Assembly: GCA_028707655.1 (NCBI GenBank)
Contig: JAQWAN010000041.1
Span: forward strand, 1 to 11,285
Direction: 5' to 3'
Source of the DNA: Bacteroidaceae bacterium
Lineage (GTDB): Bacteria > Bacteroidota > Bacteroidia > Bacteroidales > Bacteroidaceae
Length of the DNA: 11,285 bases
Shown: piece by piece, positions 1-6,877 of the stretch
Layout: every line of letters begins with the position of its first letter
Numbering within the stretch: position 1 is the first letter of the stretch
Translations under genes and position numbers: made by a program
Notes under the pieces: generated by a model
Told to the model about the DNA's origin: nothing
The model's database searches: none
What the model saw: only the letters and a program-made list of their open reading frames with translations

Positions 1-3
1 CAT

Positions 4-43
4 AAAAAAAGTGTAAATCGCAATAACTGCTGATTTACACTTT
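4..43 (-). terminator. Intrinsic terminator of the tRNA-Ser gene
   Basis: Positions 8-19 and 32-43 are perfect 12-bp inverted repeats around a 12-nt loop. Read on the minus strand, the hairpin starts three bases after the CCA end of the tRNA. Because the outer pairs are A-T, its 3' side runs straight into a tract of seven U residues (plus-strand A-run at 4-10). This is the classic layout of a Rho-independent terminator and suggests that the tRNA is the last or only gene of its transcript. Confidence 0.85.
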
Positions 44-45
44 GC

Positions 46-133
46 TGGCGGAGAGGGAGGGATTCAAACCCCCGGAACGTTGCCGTTCAACGGTTTTCAA
101 GACCGCCGCATTCGATCACTCTGCCACCTCTCC
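46..133 (-). tRNA. tRNA-Ser (anticodon UGA), CCA encoded
   Basis: The reverse complement folds as a class II tRNA of 88 nt including CCA. The acceptor stem is GGAGAGG (133-127) paired with CCTCTCC (56-50), then a G discriminator at 49 and an encoded CCA at 48-46. The anticodon loop reads CUUGAAA, giving anticodon UGA, which reads UCA and related serine codons. A long variable arm containing GAACGGCAACGTTC and a T-arm with GGTTTGAATCC support serine identity. The gene has its own consensus promoter upstream and a hairpin terminator immediately downstream, so it looks monocistronic. It is not obviously used as an integration site, since what lies beside it is the housekeeping gene mutS2. Confidence 0.97.
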
Positions 134-166
134 AGTGAACAGGCCTTCTATTTTTAGAAAGCGATG

Positions 167-197
167 CAAAGATAGGGTTCTTTTTTATATTTGCAAA
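167..197 (-). promoter_or_regulatory. Consensus Bacteroidetes promoter for tRNA-Ser
   Basis: On the minus strand a -33 element TTTG (194-197) is followed after 19 bp by a -7 element TATCTTTG (167-174), which matches TAnnTTTG exactly. Spacing and both elements fit the primary sigma factor consensus known from Bacteroides. Transcription would start near 160, leaving a leader of roughly 25-30 nt before the mature tRNA 5' end at 133. Confidence 0.85.
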
Positions 198-299
198 CTA
201 TTTGGCAATAAATATGCAAAAAAGTGCGTTTTTAGGGGCAGAAAAGGGTGTTTACAGAGTTTCAATGCTGCGAAAAGCAGAAAAACAAGAAAAATATAG

Positions 300-307
300 T
301 ACTTTTG
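300..307 (+). promoter_or_regulatory. Possible -7 element for mutS2
   Basis: TACTTTTG matches TAnnTTTG and lies 28 bp before the chosen mutS2 start codon. No TTTG-like -33 element is visible at the usual 19-21 bp spacing, so the call is weak. A second plus-strand match, TATATTTG at 186-193, would give a much longer leader and also lacks a clear -33 partner. Confidence 0.4.
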
Positions 308-334
308 CAACGCATCACTATTGATATAAAGAAA

Positions 335-2821
335 ATGATATACCCTACAAATTTCGAACAAAAAATTGGCTTTGACGAAATCAGACAACTACTAAAGGAA
401 AAATGCTTAAGCGCTCTTGGCGAGGAATATGTGGATAAGATGAGCTACTCTACTAGTTTTGATACTATCAATCGAGAACTGGATGAGGTATGCGAGTATA
501 TTCGCATCGACCAAGAGGAGGAGGAGGATTTTCCGGCGAATTATTTCTTTGATCTACGGGCTTCACTACACCGAATCAGAGTAGAAGGGATGTATCTGGA
601 TGAAAAAGATCTATTTGATCTACTCCGCTCTTTGGAAACAATAAATGCAATAACACGCTTTCTTGGTAGTTGCGACGAGGAGGAACAACCTCGCTACCCG
701 CACCTAAGGGCACTAGCAGGAGATGTGATGAGCTATCCACAATTGATCATACGTATCCACCAGATGATTAATCCGTACGGGAAACTTAAGGATAGAGCTT
801 CTGTGGAACTAGCTCGTATCCGAAAAGAACTGGCCGCAACTGCAGGAAGCATCTCGCGTACGCTGAATTCGATTCTTAAACAGGCACAATCGGAAGGATA
901 TATAGAGAAGGATGCTGCACCAACTATGAGGGATGGACGACTGGTGATTCCTGTGATGCCGGCTTTGAAACGGAAGATTAAGGGTATTGTACACGATGAA
1001 TCGGCTAGTGGAAAAACAGTGTTTATTGAACCAGCTAGCGTGGTGGAGGCAAATAACCGAATCCGGGAACTAGAGGGGGAAGAACGAAGAGAGGTGATCC
1101 GGATCTTGACGCTTTTTACTGCGGAGCTTCGACCACATGTAAATGATTTGATGTACTCCTATCAATTTCTAGGGCACATCGATTTTATACGTTCAAAGGC
1201 ACTGTTAAGCATCCGCTTAGGGGCTATCAAACCGGCTTTAGAAAAGGAACAGCTCATCCAATGGGAGGGGGCTATTCATCCACTACTCCACTTATCACTA
1301 CTCAAACATAATAAGAAAACGGTTCCTCTCGACATAAAACTGCATCAACAGCAGCGAATCTTGATTATCTCTGGACCAAATGCGGGTGGTAAATCGGTCT
1401 GCTTAAAAACGGTGGGACTATTGCAGTATATGTTGCAGTGTGGATTGCCTATTACGCTAGAGGAGAAGAGTAAAGCGGGCATCTTTTCTAGTATCTTTAT
1501 TGATATTGGCGACGAACAGTCTATCGAGGATGAACTGAGTACCTATTCCTCGCACTTGAACAATATGAAGGTGATGGTGAAGAATTGCGATAAGGAGAGT
1601 CTACTGCTAATTGATGAGTTTGGTGGAGGTACTGAACCACTGATTGGTGGAGCTATTGCGGAAGCGCTACTGAAACGTTTTAACAATCGAGGTACATTTG
1701 GCGTTATCACAACGCATTATCAGAATCTAAAACATTTTGCGGATGACCATGAGGGTATTGTAAATGGGGCGATGCTATACGATAGACATTTGATGCAAGC
1801 TCTATTTCAACTACAGATTGGAAACCCAGGCAGCTCCTTTGCTGTGGAAATTGCACGTAAGATTGGGCTACCTGAGGAGGTGATTCAAGATGCTTCTACT
1901 ATTGTGGGTAGCGAATATGTGAATGCGGATAAATATCTACAGGATATTGTGCGAGACAAACGCTATTGGGAAAAGAAACGACAAAATATTCGTCTGCAGG
2001 AGAAGCAGATGAGCGATACAACGGTACGCTATGAGCAGAAGATTAAGGAGCTGGAGAAATCGAGCAAAGAGATACTCCGAAAGGCAAAAGAAGAAGCGGA
2101 AAATCTACTAAAAAATTCAAATGCGAAGATAGAAGCAACTATCCGTACCATTAAAGAGGCACAGGCGGATAAAGAACGTACACGTGCGGCTCGGAAATCG
2201 CTAGAAATTTTCAAAGAGGAGATAGAAGATGTGGACCAGCGATTAGTGGACAATCGAATTACGAGCAAAATGGAGAAGCTCAAAGAGAAACAGAACCGAA
2301 AGAAAAAAGCCAAACAGAAAGTGGCTACCCCCACCACTACCATAAAACCTAAGGAGGAGAGTATTGCAGTGGGCAGTTTTGTGAAAATGAAAGGGCAATC
2401 TACCGTAGGTAAGGTAAGTGAGTTGAAGGGCAAAAAAGCAGTGGTCATTTTTGGGGTTATCAAAACAACAGTCAAACTTATAGATCTACAGCTAACAGCT
2501 CAAAAAGAAGCGGAGTATAAACAGAAGGGCTCGATTGCAATACAAACACAAGACCAGGTGTCGGAAAAACGTCTACAGTTTAAACAGGAGATCGATGTGA
2601 GGGGAATGAGAGGCGATGAAGCTATACAGGCAGTAACCTATTTTATGGACGATGCTATCTCCCTAAGTATGGGGAGGGTACGTATTCTTCATGGCACTGG
2701 AACGGGTATCTTGCGCAGCTTGATCCGTCAATATCTGGGCACGATTGCTGGAGTGGCTAATTTTCAAGATGAACATATACAGTTTGGTGGTGCAGGCGTT
2801 ACGGTAGTGGAACTAGAATAA
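335..2821 (+). CDS. mutS2: Endonuclease MutS2 (MutS-like ATPase with Smr domain)
   Basis: This is an 828-residue MutS2, close to the usual family length. The order is the MutS core and clamp region, then an ATPase with Walker A GPNAGGKS at 347-354 and Walker B LLLIDE at 423-428 followed by FGGGTEP. A long charged coiled coil follows at about 530-640, then a lysine-rich linker, a KOW-like small domain at about 673-716, and a C-terminal Smr nuclease-type domain with IDVRG at 753-757 and HGTGTG from 786. It lacks the mismatch-recognition domain of MutS1. Family members suppress recombination (shown in Helicobacter) or act on collided ribosomes (shown in Bacillus); which role applies here cannot be told. 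The frame is open back to an ATG at 248, but the ATG at 335 gives the MIYPxNFEQKIGF beginning I remember from Bacteroides homologues and clears the upstream promoter-like site. It appears monocistronic. Confidence 0.95.
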   Translation: MIYPTNFEQKIGFDEIRQLLKEKCLSALGEEYVDKMSYSTSFDTINRELDEVCEYIRIDQEEEEDFPANYFFDLRASLHRIRVEGMYLDEKDLFDLLRSLETINAITRFLGSCDEEEQPRYPHLRALAGDVMSYPQLIIRIHQMINPYGKLKDRASVELARIRKELAATAGSISRTLNSILKQAQSEGYIEKDAAPTMRDGRLVIPVMPALKRKIKGIVHDESASGKTVFIEPASVVEANNRIRELEGEERREVIRILTLFTAELRPHVNDLMYSYQFLGHIDFIRSKALLSIRLGAIKPALEKEQLIQWEGAIHPLLHLSLLKHNKKTVPLDIKLHQQQRILIISGPNAGGKSVCLKTVGLLQYMLQCGLPITLEEKSKAGIFSSIFIDIGDEQSIEDELSTYSSHLNNMKVMVKNCDKESLLLIDEFGGGTEPLIGGAIAEALLKRFNNRGTFGVITTHYQNLKHFADDHEGIVNGAMLYDRHLMQALFQLQIGNPGSSFAVEIARKIGLPEEVIQDASTIVGSEYVNADKYLQDIVRDKRYWEKKRQNIRLQEKQMSDTTVRYEQKIKELEKSSKEILRKAKEEAENLLKNSNAKIEATIRTIKEAQADKERTRAARKSLEIFKEEIEDVDQRLVDNRITSKMEKLKEKQNRKKKAKQKVATPTTTIKPKEESIAVGSFVKMKGQSTVGKVSELKGKKAVVIFGVIKTTVKLIDLQLTAQKEAEYKQKGSIAIQTQDQVSEKRLQFKQEIDVRGMRGDEAIQAVTYFMDDAISLSMGRVRILHGTGTGILRSLIRQYLGTIAGVANFQDEHIQFGGAGVTVVELE

Positions 2822-2829
2822 ACGACATT

Positions 2830-2866
2830 AAAAAAAGCTGTCTCAATTTTTATATTGAGACAGCTT
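2830..2866 (-). terminator. Intrinsic terminator of the DUF4890-like gene
   Basis: A 13-bp perfect stem (2835-2847 with 2854-2866) closes a 6-nt loop. Read on the minus strand it is followed by seven U residues (A-run 2830-2836), so it ends transcription from the gene whose stop codon is at 2911. On the plus strand the stem is followed by ACACAATT rather than a U-tract, so it would be a poor terminator for mutS2, although the hairpin starts only 13 bp after the mutS2 stop. Confidence 0.85.
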
Positions 2867-2910
2867 ACACAATTAAACTTAACCTTAGAAAAAACTATAT
2901 CTATTCGTTC

Positions 2911-3366
2911 TTAGAATCCTGCACCTGGCATAGGGCGTTGTCTTGGGTTATTTCTTTTACCCATTTTGCCTCTCTTACCCATTTTGTTCTTTTTTGACTT
3001 TGATGCCTTATTGTCTTGATACATTTTATATTGCTCAGGAGTAAGGATCATTTTAAGTTGCTCTTCGCGTTTGTCAGCAATTTCTTTCATCTTTTTTTGT
3101 TGAGCTTCACGTAGTTCCATCATCTCTTTCTTTTGAGCTAAACGATCTTGTGCAAATTCGGTGTTCAGCTTTAACAATGTCTTTTCTTGCGCATCATTAA
3201 GGGATAACTTCTTAACCATGTTACTGGTCATTTTTTTAGCTACTACTTCTGGTGTCTCCATCTTTGCTGGATGTTTACGACCCGCACGTTTATTCTCTGT
3301 ACCTTGAGCCATTGAAAATCCGGCTACCATCACAAAAGCTAACATTACAATTAAATTCTTTTTCAT
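2911..3366 (-). CDS. Secreted Spy/DUF4890-like small protein with basic tail
   Basis: This 151-residue protein has a signal peptide (MKK, hydrophobic stretch 5-19, cleavage near SMAQ at about 18-21), so it is probably periplasmic. The mature part is almost all predicted helix, rich in K, E, Q and M, with KLSLNDAQEKTLLKLNTEF followed further on by LTPEQYKMY. These two LTxxQ-like segments resemble the Spy/CpxP group and the DUF4890 proteins common in Bacteroidales. Spy is an ATP-independent periplasmic chaperone in Escherichia coli; the same function here is inference. The last 34 residues (118-151) carry 12 K/R and one acidic residue, including a doubled KMGKR, which is not part of the Spy fold. 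The gene is divergent from the transporter at 3540 and ends at its own hairpin terminator. Confidence 0.85.
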   Translation of the reverse strand: MKKNLIVMLAFVMVAGFSMAQGTENKRAGRKHPAKMETPEVVAKKMTSNMVKKLSLNDAQEKTLLKLNTEFAQDRLAQKKEMMELREAQQKKMKEIADKREEQLKMILTPEQYKMYQDNKASKSKKNKMGKRGKMGKRNNPRQRPMPGAGF

Positions 3367-3427
3367 CTTTTCTAATTTTTAAAATACAACCTTAATTTAT
3401 TATCTCTTTAATTCGTTCTCTTTTTAA

Positions 3428-3477
3428 TCGCTATTGAATATAAGACAAGAAATAGCGAAAAAGGTTTAATCGCAATA
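3428..3477. repeat. Cluster of three TCGCTATT-like half-sites (candidate operator)
   Basis: TCGCTATT at 3428-3435 and its exact inverse AATAGCGA at 3451-3458 form an 8-bp inverted repeat with a 15-bp spacer (23 bp between centres). A third, imperfect copy, TCGCAATA, lies at 3470-3477. Copies one and three sit inside a 9-bp direct repeat TTTAATCGC (3423-3431 and 3465-3473) exactly 42 bp apart. The cluster lies between two divergent genes, just upstream of and partly overlapping the transporter promoter. Binding of a regulator is inference. Confidence 0.45.
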
Positions 3478-3496
3478 AAAAAAAGAAGTATCTTTG
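3465..3496 (+). promoter_or_regulatory. Likely promoter of the MFS transporter gene
   Basis: The -7 element TATCTTTG (3489-3496) matches TAnnTTTG exactly. A TTTA at 3465-3468, one base from TTTG, stands 20 bp upstream as a -33 element. A start near 3503 would give a leader of about 35-40 nt. The -33 element lies within the third half-site of the repeat cluster, so a protein bound there could block or help transcription. Confidence 0.65.
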
Positions 3497-3539
3497 CTTA
3501 CTTTTAAAAACACGAATACTATCTTTTAACGAAAAAACT

Positions 3540-4808
3540 ATGAAAAACAGATTCAAAACACTCTCCATCATCATGTTGATATGGTTTGTACTATCTTTCC
3601 TATCTAATATTATCGGACCAATTCTTCCGGATGTGGCAAAAGGTTTTCAACTAGACAGTAACACATTACTAGGATTAATACCTACCTCTGTTTTTTTGGC
3701 CTATGGTTTTATGAGTATCCCAGCTGGACTACTTGTTGGTAAATGGGGAGAAAAAAAAATGTTATTACTTGGATTTGGATTGCCACTCATTGGTATCTTA
3801 ACCTTTACATTAACCCCCTCGTACCCTACATTGCTTTTTTCTTGTTTCATATTAGGCATTGGTATGACTATACTACAAACAGTAATTAACCCGCTACAAC
3901 GTGTGGTTGGTGGCGAAGAGAATTATGCTGTGGTAGCTTGTCTAGGAATTGTAATCTTTGGCCTTGCATCGGCTACCAGTCCACATGTCTATACCTACCT
4001 AACGCAGAACTTAAAAGCGGAGAGCTATGTGCCTAATCAAAATATTGTTTTTGATACATTACATGCGCTTATCCCACCAAATCTACCATGGGTGGCTATG
4101 TACATCTTGTTTATCGTGATTATCCTGGTTATGCTTGGCGTAATAGCACTAAATAAATTCCCTAAGATAGAACAAAAAGTAGAAGAAAAAGATGACTCTA
4201 AATCTTCATATAAGGAGTTGTTTGGTAACAAATATGTATGGCTCTTTTTCTTAGGCATATTCTGCTATACAAGTACCGAACAGGGTATTAGCAATTTTAT
4301 CAGCCTTTTCTTAGAGAAATATCACGGCCTAGACCCACAAACGATTGGGGCTACAGTGGTAAGCCGATTCTGGGGAAGCTTGACTATAGGATGTGTGGTT
4401 AGTCTTGTTTTGCTTCGTTTATACGACAGTAAGAAGATTCTAAGTACTTGCGGATTCTTGGCTACTGCTCTATTGATAATTGGTTTATATGCTCCCACCA
4501 ATATAGCAATCTATGCTTTGCCTGCTATAGCATTCTTTATGTCGGCTATGTTTGGTATTATCTTTTCACTGGCCCTCAACTCGGTAACTTCTAACCACGC
4601 ATCGTTTGCTGGTATCCTTTGTTCTGGTGTGGTTGGTGGTGCCTTTGGACCATTAGTGGTAGGTAGTATTTCCGATTGGATAGATCTACGCACAGGGATG
4701 TTGTTTATTGCTGTTTTCACACTCTATATCGCTTCTATTGGCTTTTGGGCAAAACCATTAATCAATAATAAAACGGTTACTCTACGTCAGCTATTTAGCA
4801 GAAAATAG
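3540..4808 (+). CDS. Major facilitator transporter, fucose permease (FHS) type
   Basis: This 422-residue inner-membrane protein has about 12 hydrophobic segments in two halves joined by a charged cytoplasmic loop (about 205-230). The loop after the second segment carries a form of MFS motif A (GLLVGKWGEKKM, 63-74). Segment 4 reads LQTVINPL (112-119), matching the (E/Q)xxxNP signature of FHS sugar permeases; the glutamate of E. coli FucP is Q113 here, as I recall for the glucose/galactose-type branch. Segment 7 has TEQGISNF (247-254), where FHS proteins keep an acidic residue. Uptake of a sugar by proton symport is therefore likely, but the substrate is unknown. The gene stands alone, divergent from the DUF4890-like gene and convergent with susD, and shares a terminator with the latter. 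The start is the only sensible ATG, placed well after the promoter. Confidence 0.88.
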   Translation: MKNRFKTLSIIMLIWFVLSFLSNIIGPILPDVAKGFQLDSNTLLGLIPTSVFLAYGFMSIPAGLLVGKWGEKKMLLLGFGLPLIGILTFTLTPSYPTLLFSCFILGIGMTILQTVINPLQRVVGGEENYAVVACLGIVIFGLASATSPHVYTYLTQNLKAESYVPNQNIVFDTLHALIPPNLPWVAMYILFIVIILVMLGVIALNKFPKIEQKVEEKDDSKSSYKELFGNKYVWLFFLGIFCYTSTEQGISNFISLFLEKYHGLDPQTIGATVVSRFWGSLTIGCVVSLVLLRLYDSKKILSTCGFLATALLIIGLYAPTNIAIYALPAIAFFMSAMFGIIFSLALNSVTSNHASFAGILCSGVVGGAFGPLVVGSISDWIDLRTGMLFIAVFTLYIASIGFWAKPLINNKTVTLRQLFSRK

Positions 4809-4957
4809 GTTTTAAAACAGTACAGATAAAGAACGGTGCACAACTATGCAAAGTAAGCGCTACTGTTCCTCCTATAGAGTGATGCAGCTACAACAGAGAC
4901 AATTACAAAGAGTTAAATGGGTGATGCATAGAGCGTACGCAGATTCAACTAAGTCAT

Positions 4958-4997
4958 AAAAAAAGAGGAGTATACCACTTGGCATACTCCTCTTTTT
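4958..4997. terminator. Bidirectional intrinsic terminator between transporter and susD
   Basis: Arms at 4960-4973 and 4984-4997 form a perfect 14-bp stem, with a possible inner CC/GG pairing around ACTT. The plus strand ends in five T residues (4993-4997), and the minus strand in seven (A-run 4958-4964). It therefore serves both convergent units: the transporter ending at 4808 and the susC-susD operon ending at 5018. The stretch 4809-4957 in front of it shows no convincing gene. Confidence 0.9.
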
Positions 4998-5017
4998 ATA
5001 TATAAGAGAGTGACTAA

Positions 5018-6850
5018 TTATTTTCTTGTCTCTTCGTATTGAGCATCTGTCTCACAATCAAACCAAACTGGATAACCGTAGATATTCTCATCTCTTGCAT
5101 GTGCATGAGAAGCATCTAGACTAGATGCATTGTAATTCATTTCGTGTTCACTTTGACGAATACGACGATAAGAACCCCAAGCTTTTCCACCTGTCATTGT
5201 TTTTTGTGCATTAGGATTTAATGCAAACTCATAAGGAACAGAGAAATGAGGATAGGCATTGTCGCGTTCTCCATAATCGTAACGACGCATATCGTTCCAA
5301 TTTTGCTGCATGAAGGATAAAGCAATATATTTTTGCTCCATGATCTTACCTAAAGTCAAATTGGCAGAAGTTCCTAAAGCAGTATTTACATAATTGTCAA
5401 TATCTGATTGCAACATAACCGATTTAGAAGGATCACTGCTACCATAGTCAGCTAATTTCTCATTCATTAATTCCATATGTGCTTTCACACCATTCTTATA
5501 CGCTGTAAATGCACCTGCTTTATCTCCTTGCTTGAATAAGACTTCAGCTTTTATGAAGCACATCTCGTGATAACAAAGGAAATGAGTAGGTCCGTCAGGA
5601 CGTGTATAGAAGGTACCCGATCCCATAACCGTATTATCTTTAGCACGATATTGATCGTCTACTGTGTTATAATAACCTATAGCACCTGAACGGAAAGAAA
5701 CGTAGATAGAATCACCCCAACGAGCTGAATTAGTAGTATTACAATACCACTCACCTGGATTAACTACACGTGTAATTCCTGCTGCCTCATCGGTTAATGT
5801 TATAGTACTAGTACCATCATTATAAGCTGTTGGATAAGGACCAGCATCATTAATACGAATACCAGATGTCATATCAACACCTTGAGAACGCATCCAATGT
5901 TTGTCTGTACCTACTTGTGCAAATGGAATTAATTTATCCGCACGAGGATCTTCTATAGCTTGGTCGTCAAAATCAGTTAATAAGTCTGTATAGTACTTTG
6001 TTATACGACGATTAGTCGACATACCACAACAGTCAAACACAATACTTGCCATCAATGGGTCACCCCACATGATATCACCTACGTTATCTTCTGCATTATC
6101 TACATGGTGTACTATTGTACTTTGGTCATTATTTTGTGGACCTTTGCTTACTGCGTCTAAAATAGCAGCTGGATCATACAAATCAGATTTCTTAGAAAGG
6201 TTATTCAACCAACGAGCTTTTAAACCATAACACATACGGATCCATTTGTCTGTATCACCACCATTCCAGCTATCACCTTTTGAAAGTGGAGTAGCACCGG
6301 CTTCTTGTGTTTTCTTAAAGAGTTCAATAGCTTCATCAATCTCCTCTAAACAACCCATGAAAATTGTTTTTCCACTATCAAATTTAGGAGTAACAGAAGA
6401 CCCTAAAGCTTCGGTATAAGGCATTTCACCATACCAATCTGCCATTAACATAAATCCAGCGGCACGAAGTGCTTTCACTGTTCCCATGTAATGATATGCA
6501 CCCTCTTCTTCTGCTTTTTCATACAAATCTTTGAAGTTACAAGCTGCAACAACAAACCACCACTGATAAGGTGTAGTAGACATAGAAGAGCTACCACTCC
6601 ATTGTGCAGAACTACCATCACGCGTGGTACGCCAAACAGAAGTCGTTTCCTGTGTAATACATGAAGCTCTATACCCTGCTGCCATCTGTGCATACAAATA
6701 GTGATGTTGTATCCAAGGTAATCGAGTTTCTACTGGGGCAATAGTGTTAGATGGATTATCTGGATCAGTATTGATGTTAAGATAATCATCACACGATGTA
6801 GCCGAGAAAAGGGCTGCAACTGCCAATATTAAATATTTTATTTTTACCAT
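5018..6850 (-). CDS. SusD-like nutrient-binding outer membrane lipoprotein
   Basis: This 610-residue protein begins MVKIKYLILAVAALFSATSC, a lipoprotein signal with the lipidated cysteine at 20. The adjacent DD fits surface-exposed lipoproteins of this phylum. The ATG eight codons upstream (6874) would only lengthen the signal, so 6850 was chosen. After the cysteine come DYLNINTDPDNP, then LMADWYGEMPYTEAL (135-149) and DKWIRMCYGLKARWLNNLSK (201-220), typical of the SusD/RagB fold in its SusD-like_2 branch. SusD proteins form a hinged lid on the partner SusC barrel and bind the ligand outside the cell. The gene follows susC by 27 bp on the same strand and is surely co-transcribed. Many tryptophans and tyrosines could suit a glycan ligand, but no enzyme gene nearby fixes the substrate. 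It ends just before a strong terminator. Confidence 0.93.
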   Translation of the reverse strand: MVKIKYLILAVAALFSATSCDDYLNINTDPDNPSNTIAPVETRLPWIQHHYLYAQMAAGYRASCITQETTSVWRTTRDGSSAQWSGSSSMSTTPYQWWFVVAACNFKDLYEKAEEEGAYHYMGTVKALRAAGFMLMADWYGEMPYTEALGSSVTPKFDSGKTIFMGCLEEIDEAIELFKKTQEAGATPLSKGDSWNGGDTDKWIRMCYGLKARWLNNLSKKSDLYDPAAILDAVSKGPQNNDQSTIVHHVDNAEDNVGDIMWGDPLMASIVFDCCGMSTNRRITKYYTDLLTDFDDQAIEDPRADKLIPFAQVGTDKHWMRSQGVDMTSGIRINDAGPYPTAYNDGTSTITLTDEAAGITRVVNPGEWYCNTTNSARWGDSIYVSFRSGAIGYYNTVDDQYRAKDNTVMGSGTFYTRPDGPTHFLCYHEMCFIKAEVLFKQGDKAGAFTAYKNGVKAHMELMNEKLADYGSSDPSKSVMLQSDIDNYVNTALGTSANLTLGKIMEQKYIALSFMQQNWNDMRRYDYGERDNAYPHFSVPYEFALNPNAQKTMTGGKAWGSYRRIRQSEHEMNYNASSLDASHAHARDENIYGYPVWFDCETDAQYEETRK

Positions 6851-6877
6851 AATCTTATTATTTATGTGAAACAATTA

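Noticed and set aside
42..299. An 85-codon plus-strand open frame across the tRNA
   Set aside because: It runs through the antisense of tRNA-Ser and its promoter, has no recognisable protein features and overlaps the functional RNA.
2029..2475. A 148-codon open frame antisense to mutS2
   Set aside because: It mirrors the lysine/glutamate-rich coiled coil and linker of MutS2, which gives stop-free serine/phenylalanine-rich antisense; no start context or family resemblance.
4879..4928. GTGATGCA occurring twice, 42 bp apart, in the gap after the transporter gene
   Set aside because: It is only 8 bp, lies downstream of a gene and before a terminator, and has no promoter nearby; chance is the simplest explanation.
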